DNA from: Hysterium pulicare CBS 123377
Taxonomy: Eukaryota; Ascomycota; Dothideomycetes; Hysteriales; Hysteriaceae
DNA: 41,706 bases
Assembly (NCBI GenBank): GCA_000467715.1
Contig: AJFK01000251.1
Coordinates: 1-41,706, forward strand
Direction of reading: 5' to 3'
Under the pieces are notes generated by a model. It saw nothing but the letters and a program-made list of their open reading frames with translations, searched no databases and was not told where the DNA came from. This document shows, one piece after another, positions 10,321 through 20,379 of this stretch (position 1 is the stretch's first letter; every line of letters begins with the position of its first letter). Position numbers and translations under genes: made by a program.

Positions 10321-12314
10321 ATGAAGGTCCTTCGCCGATCCTTGATGTCAATTAGCACCGTCTCCAGTCTGCCCTACTGTCGAGTGTGTTTTAGTAGAAG
10401 ATACGTATCTTTTGCCGGCAACAGTACTACCAATAGTGCACTACGGCGGCCTTGGTTTGTCCCAATAGCAGCTGCTGTCCTTGGCGGCACTACCACTGCC
10501 GCAGCTTTTATGTTCTTTTCGCCCCCTGCACGTGAATCTGCCACTGGATCTTCTGGGCTCCGCGTGCCTAGACGATACGCAGATGCACCGACAATGTTGG
10601 AGGTATGGCCCTGTGAATTGCAAACCGTATCAATACTCACGGTGAATAGGCTGTGAGGCGTATTGCAGAGGTGCTAGGCGAAGGCCGAGTTAGTATGGAC
10701 GAAGACGACATCGAAGAGCACGGTTACTCGGAGTGGTCAACGTCAAACACCAATGCAAGACCCGTTGCCATCGTCTGCCCGAAAAGCACTGAAGACGTCT
10801 CCCTGATCGCGAGGATATGCACGGAATACAGGGTTCCAATGGTGCCGTTCGGGGCTGGCTCAAGCGTCGAGGGCAATTTCAGTTCTCCGTTTTCGGGAAT
10901 TTGTATCGATTTATCTCAGATGAACCAGATCGTGGCGCTCCGTGAGGAGGATATGGACGTGACCGTTCAGCCGGGTGTCAATTGGATGGATCTGAACGCC
11001 TACCTCAAGCGCACTAATCTTTTCCTTCCTCTAGATCCCGGTCCAACCGCTCAAATTGGAGGCATGATTGCCACTAATTGCAGCGGTACCAATGCCATGA
11101 GGTACGGAACTATGAAAGACTGGGTCATCAATTTAACAGTCGTTCTAGCGGATGGTACAATCATAAAAACGCGGCGAAGGCCACGAAAGACCTCAGCAGG
11201 TTATAATCTGAATTCTCTCTTCACTGGCTCTGAAGGTACACTTGGAATAATTACTGAAGCTACTTTGAAACTTGCCATTGTACCAACAAACCGCTGTGTC
11301 ACCATTGCCAACTTCCCAACACTTAGAGACTCGGCGAGGGCGGCATCTAGAATGATGCGTGATGGTGTCCCACTGGACGCTTTGGAGTTGATGGACGAGG
11401 CTCAAATGAAGATCATAAATCAGAATGGCGGAGCCGGAGGAAGGCTATGGGCTGAGAAGCCGACTCTATTCTTGAAGTAATTTTCACACCACCTCTTCTC
11501 GAATAGTCTATAGCTAACCAATTGGTGCAGACTTTCGGGCACTCAACGCGCCATAGATGATTGCCTTACTCGCATTAGATATATCTCTATTACGAACAAT
11601 GGGGGAGGCTTTCACTTTGCTAATACAGAAGAGGAGATGGCCAACTTGTGGGCCGCAAGAAAAGATGCTCTGTGGAGTATGCTTGCAGTCCGACCTGATG
11701 GTACCGAAATTTGGTCGACAGATGTGGCAGTTCCACTATCTCGACTGGCTGACATGATAGGTGAGAAGTCCAAAAATAGAAATATTAGAATGTGTTACAT
11801 ACTAACAAAGGTTGTAGAGCTATCTAAAGAAGAATCAGGCAAGCTCGGACTGTTCTCGAGTGTATTAGGCCATGTAGGAGACGGAAACTTTCATCAAGCC
11901 GTAATGTACAACCCAGGAGAACCCGAACAGCAGAAAGCGGTTGAAAGGTTTGTTCACGACATGATGACGATGGCGCTTGGAATGGAAGGAACCGTTTCGG
12001 TAAGTCCTTGCGTATGTTCCGTCTGATCATGTCCATCTTGCTAACCCATAACGAAGGGGGAACATGGAATTGGTTTGGGAAAAAAGGTCGGTGGTTTCTC
12101 TCGTGATAGCCATGTAGGATGTGCTAACAGAGCGCAGAGTAGTTTAGTGGAAGAGCTTGGTCCAGTCACAATTGGGGTCATGAAGACGCTCAAGCGAAGC
12201 CTCGATCCACAGTAAGTTGATCTCTATTTTTTCGGACTGCCCGTGGTGAAGCTTACTGATGCATTCTCCTGTAGCTGGCTTATGAATCCTGGCAAGGTCT
12301 TCGACGAAACATAA
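10321..12314 (+). CDS. Mitochondrial D-lactate dehydrogenase (cytochrome)-type flavoprotein, 7 exons
   Basis: Exons: 10321-10602, 10650-11476, 11531-11760, 11818-11999, 12057-12086, 12138-12211, 12275-12314, giving 554 aa; exon 5 is only 30 nt. The N-terminus is rich in Arg/Ser (MKVLRRSLMSIS...) and followed by a hydrophobic segment near residues 42-65, as in Dld1-type proteins anchored in the inner mitochondrial membrane. The PCMH-type FAD domain has PFGAGSSVEGN and GGMIATNCSGTNAMRYG. The FAD-oxidase C domain has GHVGDGNFH (metal/substrate histidines) and GEHGIGLGKK. The expected reaction is D-lactate, or another D-2-hydroxy acid, to the 2-oxo acid with electrons to cytochrome c. Beside a pyruvate/phenylpyruvate-type decarboxylase it could feed 2-oxo acid to that enzyme. 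It is divergent from the MHR regulator. Confidence 0.92.
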
Positions 12315-13234
12315 ACAAACTAAGAGTGTCTCTGTTTGGTGGCTGTTCCCAAAGGATGTTTCCTGTCTCAGCCTTCATCGATTTTGTTCGGTGTTCTTGT
12401 TCAAAGGGTTTGTACAAGTTCAAAGACGTGTACTTATCAATCCAGTATGAAAAAAACATCCACGTTCTAAAAGTCAATTAATCTATCCGAAGTCTCAAGC
12501 TTGACTTAAGTTCTTAACGGGGTGTTTTCGCCCTTACTTCTTGATCGCTTGATTGTTAGCCAGAGGCGGTCGTTTGATTGAAAATTGGTTGATAATTGCA
12601 TTAAAAGTCACTCATTGAATCTTTGTAGTCACGTGAAGACGGTAAATCGCTTGTAGGCTTCAGTGTTACAGAAAGATGATTTCAGATTCTTAGCATAGCA
12701 ATATTTTCTAATACTTGAGTTATCTAAATTTCGCTAACTGGTATAACCAATCTGTAACGAAACAGAGAGTAAAGAGTGAGCAGTCTATTCCGACTTTTCT
12801 TTCTTCAGAATCATCCTGGGGTGACAATATTCGTACTCAGATATTCGCTTGAGGTCGATACTTGTTGCCCTCGCAGAAACCCCACATCTCTAGCCGACCC
12901 ACATGTGCGATGATCACATCCCAGATATCCATTCCGGCCGCCTATACGCCGAGATCAGATCCACATAGCGGAAATGGTTCCAGGTGGCCGCATGAAGGTT
13001 CTCAGGTGTCGCGTAGGTCCGCATGTTCCAGCCGTTAACTCCGATGGGGGCCCCAGATTTGAGCTAGCGCTTCGTAAAATAAACTTATATCTCGGATCGG
13101 AGTGCTGCGGTAAGTCTGTCTCCAAACTGGATCAAACAACGAACATTGGCTTCGTGTTCGCTCTTAAATAATTCTTTCCCTACGCTTCTCGCTTCCTGCC
13201 TACACATATAGAGTGTATTCAAGTCAATACGATC
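12315..13234. promoter_or_regulatory. Intergenic: 3' of D-LDH and promoter of fumarylacetoacetase
   Basis: 920 bases without a supported gene. The last part, upstream of 13235, is pyrimidine-rich, as in many fungal promoters and 5' UTRs, and holds a CGG-N11-CCG site at 12935-12951. No RNA gene or repeat recognised. Confidence 0.5.
12935..12951. promoter_or_regulatory. CGG-N11-CCG, candidate Zn2Cys6 site
   Basis: CGG and CCG half-sites are separated by exactly 11 bases, 284 bp upstream of the fumarylacetoacetase start. This is the spacing used by Gal4-type proteins. The spacer is not palindromic. By chance about ten such spacings are expected in a window of this size, so this is only a candidate. 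Confidence 0.3.
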
Positions 13235-14440
13235 ATGTTCGCAGATCACTTTTCTCTCTCCAATTTGCCATATGGAATTGCGAGCTCAGAGACGCACCCC
13301 AATCGCTCTATCGTCACGCGATTGAGAGATGATGTGATTTTCCTAGCTGATTTCATTAAAGAGGCCGGCTTTCTGAAGGATCTTTCGCCATCAACAGCGC
13401 AAGCAATTCGTCAGCCAACGCTGAATGATTTCGCCGCTCTGCCAAGTGCCGAGAGACAAGTATTCCGCTCGCTCTTGCAACGAATCTTGAATGAGCGAAA
13501 CGTGGAGACAGTGTCGAACTTGATTCAACCAATAGCCAATGTTAAGATGCACCTGCCGGTCAAGATCGGCGAATTCAGCGACTTCTCATGTTCCAAAGAG
13601 CATCAATACAACGCTAGCGAGGCAGGCTTAGGAACTCGGCGCCTTCCTCCGAGCTTCCTCAACTTTCCAACCGCGTACGCTGGAAGAGCGTCCTCGATCG
13701 TGGTCTCGGGTACACCAATCCGAAGACCGAAGGGACAGTATCGCAATAAGAATGGAGATGTAGTCTACGCGCCGACTCAAGCTCTTGACTACGAACTGGA
13801 ACTAGCCTGTGTGGTCGGCCTAGGTTCACAGAGAGGGGAGACTATACCAGCATCCCGGGCCAAGGATCACATCTTTGGCGTGGTGCTTTTGAATGACTGG
13901 AGTGCCCGTGATGTTCAGGGTTTTGAGATGATGCCGCTCGGCCCTTTCAGCAGCAAGAACTTTGGGACTTCTATATCGCCGTGGATTGTGACGGTTGAAG
14001 CCTTGGAGCCGTTTCGAGTTCCACTCGTCCCAAGAGATGTCCCAGTGGCGGAGTATCTGGCGGATGAAGAATCAAAGGCGTCGTACAATATCAGCCTCAG
14101 GGCGGAATTGGCAGTCGGTGGATCGACCACCACAATTTGTAAATCTACATTCCAATCCGTATACTGGAACTTCCAACATCTTGTGGCACATCAAACAGCC
14201 ACCGGTTGCGCGCTAAACAATGGAGACATCTTGGGTAGCGGAACGATTTCAGGATCCGACAGGGACTCTCTTGGGTGTTTGTTTGAACTTAGCAAGAATG
14301 GCAAAGAAACCTTCAGTCTACAAGGAGGAGGAATCCGAACATTTTTACAGGACGGTGATACAATACGGCTTACCGGGTATGCGGGAACAGAAAGTGACGG
14401 TGTTGGTTTTGGAGAATGTATTGGAATGGTTGTCTCGTGA
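13235..14440 (+). CDS. Fumarylacetoacetase (FAH), single exon
   Basis: 401 aa, unspliced. It has both parts of true fumarylacetoacetases: the N-terminal SH3-like domain (MFADHFSLSNLPYG) and the C-terminal FAH fold. The active-site region reads EFSDFSCSKEH, with the metal-binding Asp and the catalytic-base His. DYELELACVVG supplies two Glu ligands, NDWSARDVQ supplies an Asp, and the GSGTISG loop is kept. The family hydrolyses fumarylacetoacetate to fumarate and acetoacetate in tyrosine/phenylacetate/homogentisate breakdown, and some members take other 2,4-dioxo acids. It is slightly shorter than typical (about 420-430 aa). No homogentisate dioxygenase or maleylacetoacetate isomerase is visible in this window, so it may be a cluster paralogue with another acylpyruvate-like substrate. 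A CGG-N11-CCG site lies upstream. Confidence 0.92.
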   Translation: MFADHFSLSNLPYGIASSETHPNRSIVTRLRDDVIFLADFIKEAGFLKDLSPSTAQAIRQPTLNDFAALPSAERQVFRSLLQRILNERNVETVSNLIQPIANVKMHLPVKIGEFSDFSCSKEHQYNASEAGLGTRRLPPSFLNFPTAYAGRASSIVVSGTPIRRPKGQYRNKNGDVVYAPTQALDYELELACVVGLGSQRGETIPASRAKDHIFGVVLLNDWSARDVQGFEMMPLGPFSSKNFGTSISPWIVTVEALEPFRVPLVPRDVPVAEYLADEESKASYNISLRAELAVGGSTTTICKSTFQSVYWNFQHLVAHQTATGCALNNGDILGSGTISGSDRDSLGCLFELSKNGKETFSLQGGGIRTFLQDGDTIRLTGYAGTESDGVGFGECIGMVVS

Positions 14441-14902
14441 GTTAGAGGCTAAAATCGATGAGATGATTACTTTCGTCGATGTAGATATACCATATCCAAG
14501 TTGTTATTTTTGGTTGTTGTTTCCTTCAATGATGAATACTCAGCATGTGCATATATTGTCACATGTTGCAGAAATGGAGCGAGTGGGCCATGAAGACAGG
14601 CGATGTCAAGACCATTAAAGGAGAGCACAACTCGTTTTGGTAAACACACAAGAAGTCCTATAGAAGGAACAGTGGCTGAGGTCACGATTGAACTCTCGGC
14701 AAATCAAATTGGCCATCAACGGGATCGCGGTTTGCTCGGAAGCTTACACTGTTTGAGGCAATCCTAGTACAGTGAGAAGTTGTGCTCAAATGCCACTCAG
14801 ATATTCCAGACTCGATGTGCAACCGAAGTAATATCGTAGTATCTAATACCATAGCACCAATAGCGACCTTGGTATGCTCCATGTGCCAATGCTTTTTTTT
14901 CA
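14441..14902. other. Convergent intergenic region, fumarylacetoacetase / TPP decarboxylase
   Basis: 462 bases between convergent stops. Nothing recognised beyond the 3' ends. Confidence 0.5.
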
Positions 14903-17183
14903 TTAAGAATGCCCATTGAAAGTATCTCTATCCCTCGCACTGCTCTTCGAAGGTTGATTCTTTCCGGCGTTGATAATGTCAATCTGTGCTGCGAGTCTCC
15001 AAGGAACGTCCATCACGTCCATACATATTTCAAGAACCTAGAGGGCCCAATGAGTTGATAGTTCCTATTAATGGTTCCAGTGAATGGGGAGCCTAACCTG
15101 AATGGATTGAGGATGAGTAAATTCAGGCAGTCGAACGACATCCTCAAATTCTCTCTTAGTTTTAACAACTCGACTGCAGGCCTCTCCGTCTTTAGCCCCA
15201 AAAAAGTCGAGCATTTTCAGATGATTCCATGTAGCAATGTCATTGTAGGCTTTCCTAAGAGGTCAGCCGCTGCTTTCTTTATTCATGCTGGGTTCCGCGT
15301 CTTTTAGGACGAATTTGCAGGACTTTCGTGTATGAAAAGCAGAAAGGATATCTTACCTTCTTCCGGTCCATGGATGGCTCTCTCGATGGTGTAACCTTTA
15401 TTGTTGATTACCAGTCTGTCGTGGAGGTTAGAAGTCAGTCTCAAATCTCATCTGTAGTAAGACTGACATGATTATATTCTGTAGACGTTGTTTGATCATT
15501 GTGCCGATTTCCTGTACAGTCAACTGTAAGCTGCCGTCACCAACGGCGAGTACAATCCTGCCTTGTCGACCTTGCTCTCGCTGTGCAATAGCTGCTCCTA
15601 GACACGCAGGAACAGTATAGCCAATGCTGCCATAGTAAACTTGCGTCATATAAGTAATGCTCTCCGGTAGTTGAGCGTCGGGAAGGCCGAATTGAGCGGT
15701 GCCAGACTCGGCTATTAGGATGTCACCGGGGCGGAGAAATCGTCCGAGTCGTTTCCAAATCCAAGATTGGGTTATCTTGTCTGAGTTCAAGTCTCTAGGA
15801 GGCAGTGGTGAAGGAATAATGGGTGCGGAAGGACTTGGGAGTCTTGACTTATCGATCGCCTGAAGAAAAGCCGACAGAACTGTAAGGTTAGCCACTTATC
15901 TTTCGGCAATCATCAAGCATGCTCACATGATAAGAGTCTAGTATGTCGATAGACTGTGCCTGCGATTACGACATGGTGGGGATGAACCATTATCAGTTTT
16001 TCTTCTGAAATGTGCCGTGTAAAACCTCCAGTGTTAGAATCGGAGAGAAGGGGTCCAAGATTCATAACAACATCGCTGTCTCGCTCAACCGCTTCCCTTA
16101 CACCTACAGGAGAAACTTTTCCGTTATAAATTCCATGAAAGTAGGAATGTGTCTCATTAATGATTGATTTGCCCATTGAAGTTGCGAATGTTGGAAACTG
16201 TAGCACGTCGATGACCTGACGAGCAACATCAAGTGCAAGATGGCGTGCCACTAGAGCATCAATTAGAACCACGGGAGATTTGGCCGCATAAATCATGGAT
16301 AGAGCGGCAGAGACCGCAGCTGCTTCAACATCGCGATTTGATAAATATGTCAAGTCGATAGGAGTTGGCGGACTAGCGGGGACGGGTTGATGGACCATGT
16401 CCATAGGAACGAAGATGTATACAGGTAATGACTGTGCGTAACACTCCTGAATGACTCTCTAATCAACGAATCAGCGGGAAGCAAGATATTGTCGGTTCAG
16501 TTGAGAAGACAAACATCGATTTCGGAAGCTGCTGTCTTAACGTTGTCCAACCAGCAATGAGTTGTTCGAACGTGGCGCGAAATTTTCTCATAGACCTGTC
16601 CCAAATTAGCTTTATCGAGCTGAGATGTTCAGGACCCTGATTGACCTTATGATCTGGAGATGGTCCCAGGCAGTGATGTATCATAAGGTTATTTTCTTGT
16701 GCTGCCTTCGAAGTAGTACCGACGACATGTATGACTTTGACCTGCTCGGTATAGGCGCCCGCGATACCGTTGATGGCACTCAACTCGCCCACGCCCATTG
16801 TGGTAATAACTCGTACAGTAAGTCTTCATCTCCACTTTTGCACCACCGATATGACTTACGAACGCCGGGACAGCCTTTGATCCTGCAGTAGCCATCTGCG
16901 GCATAAGCAGCATTGAGCTCATTTGCATTTCCAACTTGGGTGCAACGTCAGTGTTGCCCTTGTATACAGCCCGACGATTGGGAACCATTACTCCATTCTA
17001 AACCATCGACGTTTTCAATGTAATCGAGAAGCTCTAGATTCATGTCGCCTGGAACGCCCATGATACTTCCTACGCCGACGTCGCGTATTCTGAGTGATAG
17101 AATTAGCTACACAGGCCGTCATTTTAGAAGTAGCCTTACTTCTGCCATAGTAATTGGCCGAGTGGAACTTCATTCTTGGACAT
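14903..17183 (-). CDS. Thiamine-diphosphate 2-oxoacid decarboxylase (pyruvate/phenylpyruvate decarboxylase family), 10 exons
   Basis: Exons: 17140-17183, 16992-17089, 16860-16934, 16646-16809, 16515-16595, 15927-16458, 15468-15879, 15357-15415, 15098-15249, 14903-15037, giving 583 aa. The protein matches the PDC family end to end: VPGDMNLELLDYIENVDG (Asp30), ANELNAAYAADGY (TPP Glu53), MGVGELSAINGIAG, the HH pair in MIHHCLG (residues 117-118), the ThDP motif GDGSLQLTVQEIG to INN, and YTIERAIHGPE with the catalytic Glu. Expected: non-oxidative decarboxylation of a 2-oxo acid (pyruvate, phenylpyruvate or indolepyruvate) to an aldehyde in the cytosol with Mg2+ and ThDP. Nine introns is many for this family. 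Two donors are weak (GTTTGT, GTCAAT) but give family-consistent junctions. It is divergent to the beta-lactamase-fold gene across a region with a perfect palindrome. Confidence 0.9.
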
Positions 17184-17708
17184 GTTCGCTAGATAAGTCG
17201 CTACCGTATCGTTCTCTTGCTATACAGACCTCTACGGAAGTCTGGCGTATAGTGGCTATTGAAGTACGGACATTAGATGGACGGCGTGGCACACGCCGAA
17301 CGAGATTCGGAATGATCCGTGGCACTCCAGCTCATGGCTATTCATGGCTTACAACATACGCACGGCGATGACGAGCCAAATGTGGGTGATGAATAACGCG
17401 AATGCGACGAACGTGTGGGGGAATTGCGGGTGGGGGACGAGTGGTCTCTAGGGAGTATCATTCCGCCCCGAGGGTAACCCCTCGATTGCACGTCGCCCTG
17501 ATCGCCAGGGAACTAGGTAGGATTCACCGTAATCAACCAGCGCTACGAGTACAACGCTCTCTACACTCCATTTCGTGGTTAATAGTACATTGAACGACCG
17601 AGTTTAACCAGAACTCTTCACCGCAGGAGAAGTCGTTGGCCTTCAGTATATTCGCAGTCCTAGTGTCTCCAAAGCAAACCCCAAGAAACCAAGGAAACCC
17701 ATTTCAAG
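17184..17708. promoter_or_regulatory. Divergent promoter region, TPP decarboxylase / esterase
   Basis: 525 bp between divergent starts, with the CGGCGTG-GCA-CACGCCG palindrome near its middle-left part. No convincing gene in it. Confidence 0.5.
17282..17298. promoter_or_regulatory. Perfect palindrome CGGCGTGGCACACGCCG, candidate Zn2Cys6 operator
   Basis: Two 7-bp arms (CGGCGTG and CACGCCG) are exact reverse complements around a 3-base spacer. Read as half-sites this is CGG-N11-CCG, the Gal4-type spacing. It lies about 100 bp upstream of the TPP decarboxylase start and about 410 bp upstream of the esterase start. The seven-base perfect arms make it stronger than the other site with the same spacing. 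The nearby regulator at 24-27 kb has a Zn2Cys6 cluster, a plausible binder (inference). Confidence 0.5.
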
Positions 17709-19046
17709 ATGCAGTCTCTACAAGAGTCGTTCGAAGCAGCCTGCTCCAAGGGGCAGATCCCAGGTGCTGTCCTCGCTGCAGCTGACAAGTCTGGAAAGTT
17801 GAATTATGCGAAGGCATTCGGCTTTAGCTCGCTGAAAGGGGAGAAGACTCCCCTCGAGACAGATGCACTCATGACGCTCGCGAGCTGCACAAAGCTTATC
17901 ACGGCGATTGCTGTGTTGCAGCTTGTGGAAAGTGGCCAGGTTTCACTTAACGACGACGTGGCGGACATTCTTCCGGAGCTTGCGAAACAAGAGATCTTGA
18001 CTGGTATGAAGGACGGAAAAGGCGTTTTGAAGAAGAGACAAAATCCAATCACTCTGCGGTATATCATCTTTTTCTTCCCCCTCAAAGCGATGCGCACATG
18101 AGTTCTAATTAGTGCATAGTCACCTTCTTACCCACTCGTCTGGCGTAGCCTATCCTTTCATGTCACCACTCTTGCAAGAATACAACGTCTCTCTCGGTAA
18201 ACCCGCCGTCTCCCACGCTCAAACCGTTTTACAAGGCTTTAGCGCACCTCTCGTGTTCGAGCCAGGCACATCCTGGACCTACAGTGCCGGTCTTGACTGG
18301 GTTGGTCTTCTTGTCTCTCGTGTGTCCGGAAAAGATCTAGAGACGTACTATCAAGAACATATTTTCGCTCCACTCGGTATCAAAGACATAACGTTCTGGC
18401 CAGAGAAGCAGCCGGACCTCGCGGCCCGGAGAGCTGACATATCATCTCGGGACCCGTCCGGCAAGGTCAGCGCATTCGATGGACCAAACATTGTCAGTGG
18501 AGCTACGGAGGAACTAGGCGGTCAAGGCCTCCACGCTTCTATGCCATCCTACCTCAAAGTACTTCGTAGCCTACTTGTCGATGATGAAAAGCTACTCAAA
18601 AAGGCGACGGTTGCTCAAATGTTCAAACCGCATCTCACAGAAGATAGTCGCAAGGTGCTTCAGGCAGAGTATGAAAAGCAGCCGAAGAGAGGTCCATGTA
18701 GCATTGGCCTGTTTCCGCCAGATGTAAGGTATGATTGGGGACTGAGCGGCTTGCTGACCACGCAGAATGTGGATAGAGACGGCCTACAGTGGAGAAGAGA
18801 GGGTTGTTTGAACTGGGGTGGGGTACTCAACTGCTTCTGGGTAAGTTTATCCACTCGATAATATAGGTTGAAGGGATTTAGCTCACCATCGCGATCGTGT
18901 CTATGTAGTTCCTTGATAGATCGGCGGGAGTGTGCGGCATCTATGGCACACAAATACTACCACCTGGCGACGAACCGACCAAGGAGATGACGGCTTTGTT
19001 CGAGAAAGCAATGTATAAAGAAGTTGCAAGCCAGGGCAGTTTGTGA
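17709..19046 (+). CDS. Beta-lactamase-fold serine esterase/transacylase (LovD/EstB type), 3 exons
   Basis: Exons: 17709-18058, 18120-18840, 18909-19046, giving 402 aa. The SxxK nucleophile motif is Ser59-Cys-Thr-Lys62 (LASCTKLITA), followed by the class-C-like HLLTHSSG segment and a Tyr in SWTYSAGLDWVG (about residue 180) that would complete the catalytic triad. Near the C-terminus the LNWGGVLNCFW stretch stands where LovD-like proteins have their third motif. No signal peptide, so probably cytosolic. Family members hydrolyse or transfer short acyl esters and occur in both secondary-metabolite and degradation clusters. Here it might release a phenol from an ester, or open a lactone, before ring hydroxylation; that is inference. 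It is divergent from the TPP decarboxylase. Confidence 0.88.
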
Positions 19047-19830
19047 ATCGTTCGAAGTGACGACCATATTGGTAGTGCAGGAAGTTAGTAGGGCAGGAAA
19101 ACGAAGAAAATAGACACGTATGATGAACTCTGGCAACGAGACGAGGGAACATGTCCAATCGAAAGCTGTCTGCCATGGGGCATATCTTTGTTGTAGTGAC
19201 CTAGGTTGGCGCCACGAATATAGCCTCTTTCAACCTTTCATTGCCGACTTTCTTGAGTCTCTGTGCTTTGGCATGCTCGTAAAGTGGATATTGATTTGTC
19301 TTGACTCGGTATTCCAAGCCCTTCTCTTGCATATGAAGGAAGCGTCAGAGTGCAAGACGCATGTCGTTGCCAGAGGCTTTCCACCTGCCAGCCTGGGCGC
19401 TCTGCAAGACGCTAGAGCTCGACGAAGACATACCTAGGCCCCTCTAGCTGGTGACAAGATGACTGCGGCGGCTTACAACATGAACTCTTGGGTAGGTGAG
19501 GGGGATAGGGAGATGGATAGGGAGATGGGTAGGGAGATGGGTAGGGAGATTCGGTCTCGGTCGCGGCAGTTTAGGTGGCATGGGCGAAACCCCACTTCCC
19601 CCTCGCGCCCCTCCATCCATCCTCGACGGCCCAGTTCCGTCACAAACGTCCGCTGCTTAATAACACATGCAACGTACCTAGGTAGCCGCGGTGCCTCCAG
19701 CATATTAATCGATTTCGAAGAGCGCCTTCATTCTTCTCAACCCCAGCATTAACATCACCCGTGCTACTTCTTCCTACCGATTCGATCAGATCATCTAGAC
19801 TTGCACAGAGTTCCCGAGACTGCCATCGCC
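19047..19830. other. Intergenic: promoter region of the VOC gene
   Basis: 784 bases without a supported gene. It contains the 12-bp minisatellite at 19504-19550 and a pyrimidine-rich run towards 19830. Frames crossing it show no domain. Confidence 0.5.
19504..19550. repeat. 12-bp minisatellite GATAGGGAGATG, about 4 copies
   Basis: Four head-to-tail units: two GATAGGGAGATG, one GGTAGGGAGATG, and a last GGTAGGGAGAT. It lies about 280 bp upstream of the VOC-protein start. The unit contains GGAGAT, the same hexamer as the microsatellite at 9856-9933. Confidence 0.9.
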
Positions 19831-20379
19831 ATGGCCGTTGACTTTGATTCACCGGGCGATACCGTCCTCAAGCCCGTCTCTCTCGCCCACATCTTTCTCC
19901 GGACGAACAAGTTCCAGGCCATGGTGGACTGGTACAAGAAGTTTCTCAATGCCGATGCACGCTACGAAACCAGCCGCATTGCCTTCCTTAGTTTTGACGA
20001 AGAACACCACCGGATCGCCATCTGCGCCGTACCAGGCACGGGCGAAAAGGTGAAGACGAGTGCCGGGCTTGAGCACATAGCCTTTGGATTCAAGACCCTG
20101 GATGACCTCGCCCTAGCATACCGTCAAAGGAAGAAGTTGGGAATGAATCCGTCATGGTGTGTCAACCACGGCATGACCATCTCGATATACTACGAGGATC
20201 CAGACGGCAATCAGCTCGAGACTCAGGTTGATACTTTTGACGATAACGATCAAGCGACAGCTTATATGGAGACGGAGGAGTTTAAAAAAAATCCAGTTGG
20301 CGTGGAATTTGATCCGGAGGAGCTGGTTCGTCGCCTGCAAGCTGGAGAGAGTCGAGATTCTATTAGGAAGCGCGGTTAG
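19831..20379 (+). CDS. VOC-superfamily protein, extradiol-dioxygenase/glyoxalase-like
   Basis: 182 aa, unspliced. The ATG at 19831 (GCCATGG context) is chosen; the frame is open upstream without a better Met. One vicinal-oxygen-chelate module pair spans residues about 14-135. Candidate metal ligands are His20 (SLAHIFL), His82 (LEHIAFGF) and Glu130 (DGNQLETQVD), the 2-His-1-carboxylate set of type I extradiol dioxygenases; His113 and Tyr residues before EDPDGN resemble the active-site side. Fungal homologues are often labelled biphenyl-2,3-diol 1,2-dioxygenase, but activity is rarely shown. It could cleave a catechol made by the nearby phenol hydroxylase, or isomerise a ring-opened product. 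At half the size of BphC it is comparable to single-module extradiol enzymes. Confidence 0.85.
   Translation: MAVDFDSPGDTVLKPVSLAHIFLRTNKFQAMVDWYKKFLNADARYETSRIAFLSFDEEHHRIAICAVPGTGEKVKTSAGLEHIAFGFKTLDDLALAYRQRKKLGMNPSWCVNHGMTISIYYEDPDGNQLETQVDTFDDNDQATAYMETEEFKKNPVGVEFDPEELVRRLQAGESRDSIRKRG

Noticed and set aside
12974-13171. 65-aa plus frame upstream of the fumarylacetoacetase
   Set aside because: No family resemblance and it overlaps the probable promoter; treated as noncoding.
13235-14440. Naming the 401-aa protein as the housekeeping fahA
   Set aside because: The fold and residues fit, but without the rest of the genome orthology cannot be separated from a cluster paralogue, so no gene symbol is given.
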